Below are positions 39,501 to 52,420 of a DNA stretch of 64,000 nt, one piece after another. The stretch is from Litoditis marina (Eukaryota; Nematoda; Chromadorea; Rhabditida; Rhabditidae), in the NCBI GenBank assembly GCA_964036275.1, contig OZ038435.1, forward strand, positions 21,744,559-21,808,558, in the 5' to 3' direction. Numbering within the stretch: position 1 is the stretch's first letter; every line of letters starts with the position of its first letter. The translations under genes were made by a program, and so were the position numbers. Under the pieces are notes generated by a model, which was given only the letters and a program-made list of their open reading frames with translations, searched no databases and had not been told where the DNA came from.

Positions 39501-42500
39501 TCTCGTGGGAAATTGGGAGGAACCTCGAAACATCAACTTATTCTCAATGAGTAACATATAACTTCATGAAAGTAACGTAAGAGAAGGTTTATCAACACTG
39601 GCCTACTACATTGAATCGGTCATGTTTAGACAATTACAATTATGTTCTCCCTGCGTGTACTAAGTTACGTGTCTTGTGGGAAATCGGGAAAAACTCGAGA
39701 CATCAATTTATTCTCAATGAGTAACATATTACTTCATGAAGGTAACGTATAAGATGGTTCATCAACACTGGCCTACTACATTAAATCGGTCATGTTAAGA
39801 CAATTACAATTATGTTCTCCCTGCGTGTACTAAGTCACGTGTCTCGTGGGAATTAGGGAGGAACCTCGAGACATCAATTTATTTTCAATGAGTAACATAT
39901 TACTTCATGGAGGTAACGTATAAGATGGTTCATCAACACTGGCCTACTATATTAAATCGGTCATGTTAAGACAATTACAATTATGTTCTACCTGCGTGTA
40001 CTAAGTCACGTGTCTCGTGGGAAATTGGGAGGAACCTCGAAACATCAACTTATTCTCAATGAGTAACATATTACTTCATGAAGGTAACGTATAAGATGGT
40101 TCATCAACACTGGCCTACTACATTGAATCGGTCATGTTAAGACAATTACAATTATGTTCTCCCTGCGTCTACTAAGTCACGTGTCTCGTGGGAAATTGGG
40201 AGGAACCTCGAAACATCAATTTATTCTCAATGAGTAACATATAACTTCATGAAAGTAACGTAAGAGAAGGTTCATCAACACTGGCCTACTACATTAAATC
40301 GGTCATGTTTACACAATTACAATTATGTTCTCCCTGCGTGTACTGAGTCACGTGTCTCGTGGGAAATTGGGAGGAACCTCGAGACATCAATTTATTTTCA
40401 ATGAGTAACATATTACTTCATGAAGGTAACGTATAAGATGGTTCATCAACACTGGCCTACTACATTAAATCGGTCATGTTAAGACAATTACAATTATGTT
40501 CTCTCTGCGTGTACTAAGTCACGTGTCTCGTGGGAAATTGGGAGGAACCTCGAAACATCAACATATTCTCAATGAGTAACATATAACTTCATGAAAGTAA
40601 CGTAAGAGAAGGTTTATCAACACTGGCCTACTACATTGAATCGGTCATGTTTAGACAATTACAATTATGTTCTCCCTGCGTGGACTAAGTCACGTGTCTT
40701 GTGGGAAATCGGGAAAAACCTCGAGACATCAATTTATTCTCAATGAGTAACATATTACTTCATGAAAGTAACGTAAGAGAAGGTTTATCAACACTGGCCT
40801 ACTACATTAAATCGGTCATGTTTAGACAATTACAATTATGTTCTCCCTGCGTGTACTAAGTCACGTTTCTCGTGGGAAATTGGGAGAAACCTTGAAACAT
40901 CAATTTATTCTCAATAAGTAACATATTACTTCATGAAAATAACGTAAGAGAAGGTTTTTCAACACTGGCCTACTACATTAAATCGGTCATGTTTAGACAA
41001 TTACAATTATGTTCTCCCTGCGTGTCCTAAGTCACGTGTCTCGTGGGAAATTGGGAGGAACCTCGAGACATCAATTTATTTTCAATGAGTAACATATAAC
41101 TTCATGAAAGTAACGTAAGAGAAGGTTTATCAACACTGGCCTACTACATTAAATTGGTCATGTTTAGACAATTACACTTATGTTTTTCCTGCGTGTACTA
41201 AGTCACGTGTCTCGTGGGAAATTGGGAGGAACCTCGAGACATCAATTTATTTTCAATGAGTAACATATTACTTCATGAAGGTAACGTATAAGATGGTTCA
41301 TCAACACTGGCCTACTACATTAAATCGGTCATGTTAAGACAATTACAATTATGTTCTCCCTGCGTCTACTAAGTCACGTATCTCGTGGGAAATTGGAAGG
41401 AACCTCGAGACATCAATTTATTTTCAATGAGTAACATATTACTTCATGAAAGTAACGTAAGAGAAGGTTTATCAACACTGGCCTACTACATTAAATCGGT
41501 CATGTTTAGACAATTACAATTATGTTCTCCCTGCGTGTACTAAGTCACGTGTCTCGTGGAATTTGGGAGGAACCTCGAAACATCAATTTATTTTCAATGA
41601 GTAACATATTACTTCATGAAGGTAACGTATAAGATGGTTCATCAACACTGGCCTACTACATTAAATTGGTCATGTTAAGACAATTACAATTCTGTTCTCC
41701 CTGCGTGTACAGTGTACTAAGTCACGTGTCTTGTGGGAAATCGGAAAAACCTCGAGACATCAATTTATTCTCAATGAGTAACATATTACTTCATGAAAGT
41801 AACGTAAGAGAAGGTTTATCAACACTGGCCTACTACATTAAATCGGTCATGTTTAGACAATTACAATTATGTTCTCCCTGCGTGTACTAAGTCACGTTTC
41901 TCGTGGGAAATTGGAGGAACCTTGAAACATCAATTTATTCTCAATGAGTAACATATTACTTCATGAAAATAACGTAAGAGAAGGTTTTTCAACACTGGCC
42001 TACTACATTAAATCGGTCATGTTTAGACAATTACAATTATGTTCTCCCTGCGTGTCCTAAGTCACGTGTCTCGTGGGAAATTGGGAGGAACCTCGAGACA
42101 TCAATTTATTTTCAATGAGTAACATATAACTTCATGAAAGTAACGTAAGAGAAGGTTTATCAACACTGGCCTACTACATTAAATTGGTCATGTTTAGACA
42201 ATTACAATTATGTTTTTCCTGCGTGTACTAAGTCACGTGTCTCGTGGGAAATTGGGAGGAACCTCGAGACATCAATTTATTTTCAATGAGTAACATATTA
42301 CTTCATGAAGGTAACGTATAAGATGGTTCATCAACACTGGCCTACTACATTAAATCGGTCATGTTAAGACAATTACAATTATGTTCTCCCTGCGTCTACT
42401 AAGTCACGTGTCTCGTGGGAAATTGGAAGGAACCTCGAGACATCAATTTATTTTCAATGAGTAACATATTACTTCATGAAGGTAACGTATAAGATGGTTC

Positions 42501-45500
42501 ATCAACACTGGCCTACTACATTAAATCGGTCATGTTAAGACAATCACAATTATGTTCTCCCTGCGTGTACTAAGTCACGTGTCTCGTGGGAATTTGGGAG
42601 AACCTCGAGACATCAATTTATTTTCAATGAGTAACATATTACTTCATGAAGGTAACGTATAAGATGGTTCATCAACACTGGCCTACTACATTAAATCGGT
42701 CATGTTAAGACAATTACAACTATGTTCTCCCTGCGTGTACTAAGTCACGTGTCTCGTGGGAAATTGGGAGGAACCTCGAAACATCAACTTATTCTCAATG
42801 AGTAACATATAACTTCATGCAAGTAACGTAAGAGAAGGTTTATCAACACTGGCCTACTACATTGAATCGGTCATGTTTAGACAATTACAATTATGTTCTC
42901 CCTGCGTGTACTGAGTCACGTGTCTTGTGGGAAATCGGGAAAAACCTCGAGACATCAATTTATTCTCAATGAGTAACATATTACTTCATGAAAGTAACGT
43001 AAGAGAAGGTTTATCAACAATGGCCTACTACATTAAATCGGTCATGTTTAGACAATTACAATTATGTTCTCCCTGCGTGTACTAAGTCACGTTTCTCGTG
43101 GGAAATTGGGAGGAACCTTGAAACATCAATTTATTCTCAATGAGTAACATATTACTTCATGAAAATAACGTAAGATAAGGTTTTTTAACACTGGCCTACT
43201 ACATTAAATCGGTCATGTTTAGACAATTACAATTATGTTCTCCCTGCGTGTCCTAATTCACGTGTCTCGTGGGAAATTGGGAGGAACCTCGAGACATCAA
43301 TTTATTTTCAATGAGTAACATATTACTTCATGAAGGTAACGTATAAGATGGTTCATCAACACTGGCCTACTACATTAAATCGGTCATGTTAAGACAATTA
43401 CAATTATGTTCTCCCTGCGTGTACTAAGTCACGTTTCTCGTGGGAAATTGGGAGGAACCTTGAAACATCAATTTATTCTCAATGAGTAACATATTACTTC
43501 ATGAAAATAACGTAAGATAAGGTTTTTTAACACTGGCCTACTACATTAAATCGGTCATGTTTAGACAATTACAATTATGTTCTCCCTGCGTGTCCTAATT
43601 CACGTGTCTCGTGGGAAATTGGGAGGAACCTCGAGACATCAATTTATTTTCAATGAGTAACATATAACTTCATGAAAGTAACGTAAGAGAAGGTTTATCA
43701 ACACTGGCCTACTACATTAAATTGGTCATGTTTAGACAATTACAATTATGTTTTTCCTGCGTGTACTAAGTCACGTGTCTCGTGGGAAATTGGGAGGAAC
43801 CTCGAGACATCAATTTATTTTCAATGAGTACCATATTACTTCATGAAGGTAACGTATAAGATGGTTCATCAACACTGGCCTACTACATTAAATCGGTCAT
43901 GTTAAGACAATTACAATTATGTTTTTCCTGCGTGTACTAAGTCACGTGTCTCGTGGGAAATTGGGAGGAACCTCGAGACATCAATTTATTTTCAATGAGT
44001 AACATATAACTTCATGAAAGTAACGTAAGAGAAGGTTTATCAACACTGGCCTACTACATTAAATTGGTCATGTTTAGATAATTACAATTATGTTTTTCCT
44101 GCGTGTACTAAGTCACGTGTCTCGTGGGAAATTGGGAGGAACCTCGAGACATCAATTTATTTTCAATGAGTAACATATTACTTCATGAAGGTAACGTATA
44201 AGATGGTTCATCAACACTGGCCTACTACATTAAATCGGTCATGTTAAGACAATTACAATTATGTTCTCCCTGCGTCTACTAAGTCACGTGTCTCGTGGGA
44301 AATTGGGAGGAACCTCGAGACATCAATTTATTTTCAATGAGTAACATATTACTTCATGAAGGTAACGTATAAGATGGTTCATCAACACTGGCCTACTACA
44401 TTAAATCGGTCATGTTAAGACAATTACAATTATGTTTTTCCTGCGTGTACTAAGTCATGTGTCTCGTGGGAAATCGGGAGGAACCTCGAGACATCAATTT
44501 ATTTTCAATGAGTAACATATTACTACATGAAGGTAACGTATAAGATGGTTCATCAACACTGGCCTACTACATTAAATCGGTCATGTTAAGACAATTACAA
44601 TTATGTTCTCCCTGCGTCTACTAAGTCACGTGTCTCGTGGGAAATTGGGAGGAACCTCGAGACATCAATTCATTTTCAATGAGTAACATATTACTTCATG
44701 AAGGTAACGTATAAGATGGTTCATCAACACTGGCCTACTACATTAAATCGGTCATGTTAAGACAATTACAATTATGTTCTTCCTGCGTGTACTAAGTCAC
44801 GTGTCTCGTGGGAAATTGGGAGGAACCTCGAAACATCAACTTATTCTCAATGAGTAACATATAACTTCATGAAAGTAACGTAAGAGAAGGTTTATCAACA
44901 CTGGCCTACTACATTGAATCGGTCATGTTTAGACAATTACAATTATGTTCTCCCTGCGTGTACTAAGTTACGTGTCTTGTGGGAAATCGGGAAAAACCTC
45001 GAGACATCAATTTATTCTCAATGAGTAACATATTACTTCATGAAGGTAACGTATAAGATGGTTCATCAACACTGGCCTACTATATTAAATCGGTCATGTT
45101 AAGACAATTACAATTATGTTCTACCTGCGTGTACTAAGTCACGTGTCTCGTGGGAAATTGGGAGGAACCTCGAAACATCAACTTATTCTCAATGAGTAAC
45201 ATATTACTTCATGAAGGTAACGTATAAGATGGTTCATCAACACTGGCCTACTACATTGAATCGGTCATGTTAAGACAATTACAATTATGTTCTCCCTGCG
45301 TCTACTAAGTCACGTGTCTCGTGGGAAATTGGGAGGAACCTCGAAACATCAATTTATTCTCAATGAGTAACATATAACTTCATGAAAGTAACGTAAGAGA
45401 AGGTTCATCAACACTGGCCTACTACATTAAATCGGTCATGTTTACACAATTACAATTATGTTCTCCCTGCGTGTACTGAGTCACGTGTCTCGTGGGAAAT

Positions 45501-47188
45501 TGGGAGGAACCTCGAGACATCAATTTATTTTCAATGAGTAACATATTACTTCATGAAGGTAACGTATACGATGGTTCATCAACACTGGCCTACTACATTA
45601 AATCGGTCATGTTAAGACAATTACAATTATGTTCTCCTGCGTGTACTAAGTCACGTGTCTCGTGGGAAATTGGGAGGAACCTCGAGACATCAATTTATTT
45701 TCAATGAGTAACATATTACTTCATGAAGGTAACGTATAAGATGGTTCATCAACACTGGCCTACTACATTAAATCGGTCATGTTAAGACAATTACAATTAT
45801 GTTTTTCCTGCGTGTACTAAGTCATGTGTCTCGTGGGAAATCGGGAGGAACCTCGAGACATCAATTTATTTTCAATGAGTAACATATTACTACATGAAGG
45901 TAACGTATAAGATGGTTCATCAACACTGGCCTACTACATTAAATCGGTCATGTTAAGACAATTACAATTATGTTCTCCCTGCGTCTACTAAGTCACGTGT
46001 CTCGTGGGAAATTGGGAGGAACCTCGAGACATCAATTCATTTTCAATGAGTAACATATTACTTCATGAAGGTAACGTATAAGATGGTTCATCAACACTGG
46101 CCTACTACATTAAATCGGTCATGTTAAGACAATTACAATTATGTTCTTCCTGCGTGTACTAAGTCACGTGTCTCGTGGGAAATTGGGAGGAACCTCGAGA
46201 CATCAATTCATTTTCAATGAGTAACATATTACTTCATGAAGGTAACGTATAAGATGGTTCATCAACACTGGCCTACTACATTAAATCGGTCATGTTAAGA
46301 CAATTACAATTATGTTCTTCCTGCGTGTACTAAGTCACGTGTCTCGTGGGAAATTGGGAGGAACCTCGAAACATCAACTTATTCTCAATGAGTAACATAT
46401 AACTTCATGAAAGTAACGTAAGAGAAGGTTTATCAACACTGGCCTACTACATTGAATCGGTCATGTTTAGACAATTACAATTATGTTCTCCCTGCGTGTA
46501 CTAAGTTACGTGTCTTGTGGGAAATCGGGAAAAACCTCGAGACATCAATTTATTCTCAATGAGTAACATATTACTTCATGAAGGTAACGTATAAGATGGT
46601 TCATCAACACTGGCCTACTACATTAAATCGGTCATGTTAAGACAATTACAATTATGTTCTCCCTGCGTGTACTAAGTCACGTGTCTCGTGGGAATTAGGG
46701 AGGAACCTCGAGACATCAATTCATTTTCAATGAGTAACATATTACTTCATGGAGGTAACGTATAAGATGGTTCATCAACACTGGCCTACTATATTAAATC
46801 GGTCATGTTAAGACAATTACAATTATGTTCTACCTGCGTGTACTAAGTCACGTGTCTCGTGGGAAATTGGGAGGAACCTCGAAACATCAACTTATTCTCA
46901 ATGAGTAACATATTACTTCATGAAGGTAACGTATAAGATGGTTCATCAACACTGGCCTACTACATTGAATCGGTCATGTTAAGACAATTACAATTATGTT
47001 CTCCCTGCGTCTACTAAGTCACGTGTCTCGTGGGAAATTGGGAGGAACCTCGAAACATCAATTTATTCTCAATGAGTAACATATAACTTCATGAAAGTAA
47101 CGTAAGAGAAGGTTCATCAACACTGGCCTACTACATTAAATCGGTCATGTTTACACAATTACAATTATGTTCTCCCTGCGTGTACTGA
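33501..47188 (+). repeat. 171-bp satellite, block 4, mixed higher-order arrangement
   Basis: The TTGTGGGAAATCGGG anchor continues at 34538, 36759, 38134, 39669, 40694, 41726, 42920, 44972 and 46510, again near multiples of 171. A 7-bp tandem insertion (GTGTACAGTGTAC) marks monomers at 34517, 38113 and 41705, about 21 monomers apart. The stretch after 34.5 kb is repeated after 38.1 kb. An 8-mer (1367 bp) is visible from the TCATGTGTCTCG variant at 44455 and 45822. The block ends at 47188 in the middle of a GTGTACTGAGTCACG-type monomer. Confidence 0.92.
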
Positions 47189-47226
47189 CTCTGAGAATCT
47201 GTTGCCCATGGCTTGCCAAAAAGTTG
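47189..47226 (+). repeat. Left imperfect TIR of the 6.9-kb insertion
   Basis: Begins CTCTGAGAATCTG and continues TTGCCCATGGCTTGCCAAAA. It pairs with the reverse complement of 54096-54133 with a few mismatches and a small gap. The strongest shared core is TGCCCATGGC(T/A)TGCC. Confidence 0.65.
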
Positions 47227-48700
47227 AAAAATTTCTGGCATTTTTCGGGCAAATTACTCCCAACGCATGTCCGATGCGCTGCGTACTCTGTTTAACGGCG
47301 TTTTGCGGGGGCGCACGTAGGGCAATAAAAAATTTGTTCCAGATTAATTTATTCTTTTATTTTTTATTTATTGTGTATTTTACCGTGTTTTACACTGTTT
47401 TTTGTTGAATCGTCGTTAAGTGACTGCTAGATTGTTTGGAGGAGTGTTTTTAATAGAAATCCCTGATGTTAATGGGCGGGTCCTTCAGTGTAAAATACTT
47501 TTTAATGAATAATGAGCATAACGTTTTAGATTTTCTAATGAACCATTTGGATCCGATTTCTTGTTTTCTTTTCTTCCCAGCGCTGCTGGCTCACAACTTT
47601 TTAGATTTGTTTCACCTGCTTTAAAATGGACAATATAATGATTTTGCACACTACACTAGAATAGTGTGAAGTGATCGGAGTTACTTGATTTTCCCTCTCT
47701 GTTATTTAACGCGACATCAGTTCTTGTTCTATTTCGTACTATATCCGGCACGTCAGCCAACATTCGTTTTTTAGGTGAGCGAGGATGGCTGTTGTGGATC
47801 TCCTGCAATTTCGACGGATTGTCTGTGGTGAAGGTGGATAGCACGTGGCACCAGCGCCAAACAATCTTAGTGAAAATCGGTTGGTTAGTACTTTGGCTAC
47901 CATACTTTGAAATTTTGATTTGGAGAGGATTTGGCATGGGACATGGGGCTTGGTGAAATTTCCTTCAGACAGAGCGGGTACATGTTAACACCGATTTTCC
48001 TCTTTCACTTCGAATTGAAATATTACTATTTGTCGAAACATTGTTTTTTTTCCTATAATATTCCCTTACTGTCAAAATCTAACTCAAGAAAAAAAAGGGT
48101 ACTTTTCCTTCAAAATCGGAGAGGTGGGCTATTTCTGATGCGAATACATGAACTTTCCGAATCTGGGATGAAAACGGGTGACTTTTCGTAGGATCGTATT
48201 TTCTTAGGATAGTCTCACCTCATTGCTTGAATATCTGCCAGCTTTGCGAAGATGCGAAGTGCATGACACTTTCGCTCAGGGGATGGCAGACAGTGCTTGA
48301 CAAAACAGAATAAGAGGGGTCTTTTTTGGAAGTTTATATTTAAAATTTCTGATTGCTTAGGTTTTTAGAAGGGAGTGGCCGGTTTATAGTAACGGGCTGT
48401 TCATTTGCATGTAATTTTACAAATCCGTGCGTTGTTTGCTAGAATACAGCAATACAGTGTGTGATAATAATAGGTTGAACACTCTTTCAAACATTCAAAC
48501 TGTGGCGCTGATCCTTACTTGTTTCTACTATTTTCCTTGGCCTCATGTTCATTTTTGAAGCGAAAACGGTTGAAAATACGATAGAAGGAAGAAGTTCGCG
48601 AAGTTTACTTGAGTCTTGTACTCGGAGTACTCGCTTTAAAAGTTACGCCATCCTCTCATTAATCAAGACTGACATTCAACTATTTTACTTATGATAATAT
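47227..48700. other. Insertion left part, no gene supported
   Basis: AT-rich sequence with T-rich runs (about 47330-47410). A 93-codon minus-strand frame (47656-47937) has a plausible amino-acid mix in its second half but no domain I recognise, and clear splice signals are lacking. I leave it uncalled. Confidence 0.4.
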
Positions 48701-48717
48701 AATTCTTTACATGTTAT

Positions 48718-48745
48718 CGCGCGGAGCGCGAAGCGCTCTGCGTGA
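48718..48745. other. GC-rich near-palindrome
   Basis: A cluster GCGCGGAGCGCGAAGCGCTC stands out from an AT-rich background. Alternating GCGC/AGCGCT pieces can fold back on each other. It lies just before the GGCGCC array. Role unknown. Confidence 0.4.
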
Positions 48746-48944
48746 GTTGTCTTTGGTTTGGCCATTGCGGACTCGTTTTTTCCTTTTAATTAACAAAAAT
48801 CTTCAAACATATTCTTTTTTGAAAACTAAAAAGAGAGAACGTTAGAGAATCACGAATTGAACATTGTGTGAAAATTTCAGCCAAATCGGATTATTTTCGC
48901 CTGAGTTATGGTTTCGTGTCGTTGTTGAAAACTTCCGCCGTAAT

Positions 48945-48985
48945 TCGTCCCTCGTCCCTCGTCCCTCCCTCCTCCCTCGTCCCTC
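48945..48985 (+). repeat. CCCTCGT short tandem repeat
   Basis: TCCCTCG and CCTCC steps are repeated about six times in a pyrimidine-only run. It is flanked by the motif GAAATTTCAGCC-type sequence on the left (inverted) and on the right (direct). Confidence 0.75.
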
Positions 48986-49009
48986 ACGGAATTCTGTCCG
49001 CATCGTAGT

Positions 49010-50080
49010 GGAAAAACTACTGAACCAATTTGGCTGAAATTTGAAACATCTATTCTATGGCAAAAGTTAGCTCGTCGCGCCAAGTATGAAATGTATATGT
49101 AATCTCTGGCGCCGGGCGCGGGCGCCAATAGGCGCCAAAAACGACTATTGGAAAAACTATCGAACCGATTTAGCTGAAATTTGAAACATGAGTTCTAATG
49201 CAAAATTTAGCATGTCGCGCCAAATATGAGATCTCCTCATTGGCGCCGGGCGCGGGCGCCAATAGGCGCCAAAAACCACTATTGGAAAAACTACCGAACC
49301 GATTTAGCTGAAATTTGAAACATGAGTTATAATGCACAAGTTAGCCCGTCGCGCCAAATCTGAGATGAATACATCACCATTGGCGCCCGGCGCTGGCGCC
49401 AATAGGCGCCAAAAACGGCAAAACACTATTTATCATCAACTAAAATGTTGAACACTAATAGAAATTGAATAATTTGGTGGAAAGTGTGAAAGTCTTTTCC
49501 CAAAACTGAAATTTTTCTTCTGGCGCTCGAACCAGGCGCCAGATGGCGCCAAAACCCAAACTCACGACAGCGTCAATGGAATCGTCTGAAATTCGGTACA
49601 CTAAATAACTATCATATGGCAAGTAAGATGCTCAATCTGGAAATCGAAAAAAGTTCTGTTGGCATTGTGCGCTGGCGCCAATTGGCGCCAAAGTTGGAAA
49701 AATATCAGTTATCGTCAATAAAACTGTTTCAAGTTAACAGATAATGAATATTCCAATGTGAAATAAAGATCCACAAATTCAAAATCGAATTTTATCGTCT
49801 GGCTTGGAACAGACGCCAAATGGCGCCAAAACAAAAACACACGAAACTGACAATTGAATAGTTTGAATATTGCTCCAATCAGTAATTGACACATGTAGTG
49901 TGTACTGGTAGCTCAAAAACCTAGAAAATTTCGTTTCGTTCTGGCGCCAGACGCGTGTGTCAATTGACGCAGGAATGAAAAAAATGCAACGAAGGTTTTT
50001 GATGTGGTATTGGAAATAATGGCTATATTGTAAGTGAGTTGGTGTCTCTTATTGTAGATTTGTCAATGGCGCCAATCCCC
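49010..50080 (+). repeat. Eight-unit ~135-bp tandem array with GGCGCC palindromes
   Basis: GGCGCC or its decayed form occurs near 49108, 49242, 49382, 49522, 49674, 49801, 49943 and 50068, a spacing of 125-152 bp. The first three units also share GGAAAAACTA(C/T)(C/T)GAACC, then GCTGAAATTTGAAACAT, TCGCGCCAA(G/A)TATGA, and a GGCGCCGGGCGCGGGCGCC cluster. Similarity falls steadily to the right, where only the GGCGCC core survives. The inverse of CCGATTTGGCTGAAATTT occurs just upstream near 48878. Non-coding; probable element tail or minisatellite. Confidence 0.8.
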
Positions 50081-50325
50081 ATCGCTTATCGCCGCTAAAA
50101 GCGGTGTACATGTCAATCGGAACGTTTAGCGTTTTTGTTCAGTTGTTGATAGTCACAGAGCCAGTAACCTGCGTTATATTACAACATCAGCAGTTTTATG
50201 GTCTGCATTCGGCTTCGTGCACACACAAAACTGAGATTTCCATAATAGTATAATGAGTTCACAAGATTCACTCTGTAAATAGGCAACATATGAAGTTGTA
50301 GGAGTACAACTAGCAACAAAAGGAC

Positions 50326-50698
50326 AATTAGTAAAAAGTGGGAGAACCAACAAATGTGTGAGTTGTGTTTGGTTCGACCTCGATATCAGCAAAAAGTGAA
50401 CGATACGAATTGCTGTGATACTGTAGCAGAAGTATTCTGCAAAAATAGAACAATACAAATGTTGCACAATGGTTCACAACGCACGCATGTCGTCAAAGCA
50501 CACATGAAATACCCTTCGGCAATTTCTGAAATATCATGCGGGCTTCGTGAACCATTGTGCAACATTTGTATTGTTCTATTTTTGCAGAATACTTCTGCTA
50601 CAGTATCACAGCAATTCGTATCGTTCACTTTTTGCTGATATCGAGGTCGAACCAAACACAACTCACACATTTGTTGGTTCCCCCACTTTTTACTAATT
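50326..50698. mobile_element. Foldback element FB2
   Basis: The left arm 50326-50477 and right arm 50547-50698 are reverse complements over 152 bp with one mismatch seen (50343 against 50681); the loop is 50478-50546 (69 bp). The ends read AATTAGTAAAAAGTGGG(A/G)G. They share AAAAAGTGGGGG and a following CCAAC with FB1 at the satellite edge. The mirrored 94-codon frames come from the symmetry and are not genes. Nested inside the 6.9-kb insertion, directly upstream of the gene fragment. Confidence 0.85.
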
Positions 50699-50699
50699 A

Positions 50700-50825
50700 G
50701 TTCTCAGTTACATTCATTACAGATAGGTTCGTGCTAGTGTTTGAGCTGCCGGACAGCTCTACGTCGCTGCTTCGTGAGGTAATCCTGGATCGATTACTTC
50801 TTGGGGAGTTTTCAAATTAAGCTAG
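50700..50825 (+). other. Possible 5' UTR exon of the captured gene fragment
   Basis: Sequence is more GC-balanced than its surroundings and ends AAGCTAG before a strong donor GTGAGT (GT at 50826). The next acceptor is TTCTTGCAG at 51455, giving a 630-bp intron in front of the ATG-containing exon. The start of the exon cannot be fixed. Inference from splice signals only. Confidence 0.25.
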
Positions 50826-51455
50826 GTGAGTCGAGATGAATAGTTTCAGTTGTCTTGAGTCGAACTTTTATCTTCGAGTCCGTTTATTTCAAATGTTGGA
50901 ACAAGCCGTCATTTCTTAGCTCAGATATAGTATAGAGAGATGCGGTTTGACGTGTGATGCTTGTGTGCGAAGTTGTGTTGAAATGTCTGATCAGCGAATG
51001 AACACAGTGGTTCCAAATTCAACGTGTTATCTTCTTGTTTTGTTGTAAAGAACCGAGATCTCAGAGTGAGCATACATTATGTGTCTTCTCTGAGGTCGCC
51101 TAACGCCTAATCTTTTTAGTCGGGAAAAATTACCGTGTTATCTTACCTCATTCCTACTACCAATTTTGGGCTAGTGAACCGGCTGCTAACATGCTCGAGC
51201 AGCCATCAAAACGCTCACCAGTAAGGTGTCACTGTCGAAAAAAACCTTGTTTTTGTATTCCTCATCAGGCTTAATGTACATAGTTCTCAGTCGACATTCT
51301 TCTGATCAGTTTCGGTGGCAACAAGGTCTAATATTTTCAGCTTGGCTAATATATAGAAAAGATAAAGTAGTAATTGCAATATAAGTTAACTATGGCATTT
51401 CGAATAATTACTTAATGTGCAATTAATTGGTTATTGGTTATATAACTTCTTGCAG

Positions 51456-51521
51456 ATAGATGGATGTAGTTCCAGACGGGCGAACCGCCGAAGTCGATGT
51501 TCTCAAGTCATTTTCGTCCAA
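51456..51521 (+). pseudogene. First coding exon of an unidentified gene (fragment)
   Basis: An acceptor ACTTCTTGCAG ends at 51455. The exon then has ATAG, an ATG at 51460, and 20 codons plus two bases, ending at a donor GTGAGT (GT at 51522). The peptide starts MDVVPDGRTAEVDVL and continues KSFSS. The split codon AA joins the first base of the next exon to give N, and the frame stays open. I do not recognise the protein. Upstream TTGCAG next to ATG could be a 5' UTR intron or a trans-splice site. The rest of the gene is missing from the insertion, so it is called a fragment. Confidence 0.5.
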
Positions 51522-52420
51522 GTGAGTTCATTTAATTTCGACCAATTCAAGGGAAGTTGAACTGTTGAACGCCATCAATTTCGATCAAACTATGTTCGAA
51601 ATGCAAATGATCTACCACTTTGCTGTTATATCATGATACATGTTCCATCGCATTCATATACTCTAAAACCTCGTTGTGGTCTTCAAAGCGGAAGCCTTCT
51701 CTCTCATATGTCATATGTTCAACTCGCGTAACTTTTTGGTACAAATCGAACAAAAAAGTTAAATTTTGCGGGAAAAGTTTTACCTAGAATACGCTTTCCT
51801 TTCCTAGTTTGTGCTATCTTACATTTCATTGCTAAAAACTATATTTCATATCATTGCTAAAAGCTATATGTGTTCGAATGTTCGAAGTACTGAAAGGTCG
51901 GAATTTTTTATGGTCACTGGTTTATCCAATGAAAGTTTTCTTTGATTTATGGCTGATTGCCTAATTCATACCCCAGTAAAGAATAGTCGGATCAATTCTC
52001 AAACCGGGCAAAACGAGCTGAATTTCAATTTGATGCAAAATCATGATGTTGCATGCTTTTAGCTTGGAAACTTAATCGTTTTTTTTGTAGAATAGTTGCT
52101 TACTGGACATGCTAAAGAATATGATCTCTTGAGACACTACAGTCATTCTATCACTGAAGCTATTCTACTATTCAACCGGCTCTTACTTGGTAAACACTGA
52201 ATAATGGAATAGTCCTACGCGGTTATTGTATATTTCTAGATGCTTTCGACACAGTTTTCTGTGAGCCTAATTAACGTGAAGTCAGTGTGGTTTGATTGAG
52301 AAACGTACCCGACGTTTGAGCTCATCTTCACTATCTTCACTAGATACTATACTCACGACTATGGGTTGAAAGTTGAAAGGGAGTGGAACTGTTTGCCAAA
52401 ATTTCTAATTCCCTCTTCAG
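51522..52420 (+). other. Predicted intron of the gene fragment (899 bp)
   Basis: GT at 51522 and AG at 52420 (CCCTCTTCAG). The sequence is AT-rich with many stops in all frames, consistent with an intron. No repeat or RNA gene seen inside. Confidence 0.45.

Noticed and set aside
47202..47408. 68-codon ORF at the left end of the 6.9-kb insertion as a transposase remnant
   Set aside because: The frame lies over the TIR and a T-rich run and shows no DDE or zinc-finger pattern.
47656..47937. 93-codon minus-strand ORF as a captured exon
   Set aside because: The second half has a protein-like mix, but I found no convincing splice sites or family; left uncalled.
50354..50670. Mirrored 94-codon ORFs on opposite strands
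   Set aside because: They arise from the inverted arms of FB2 and continue into the loop without any recognisable domain.
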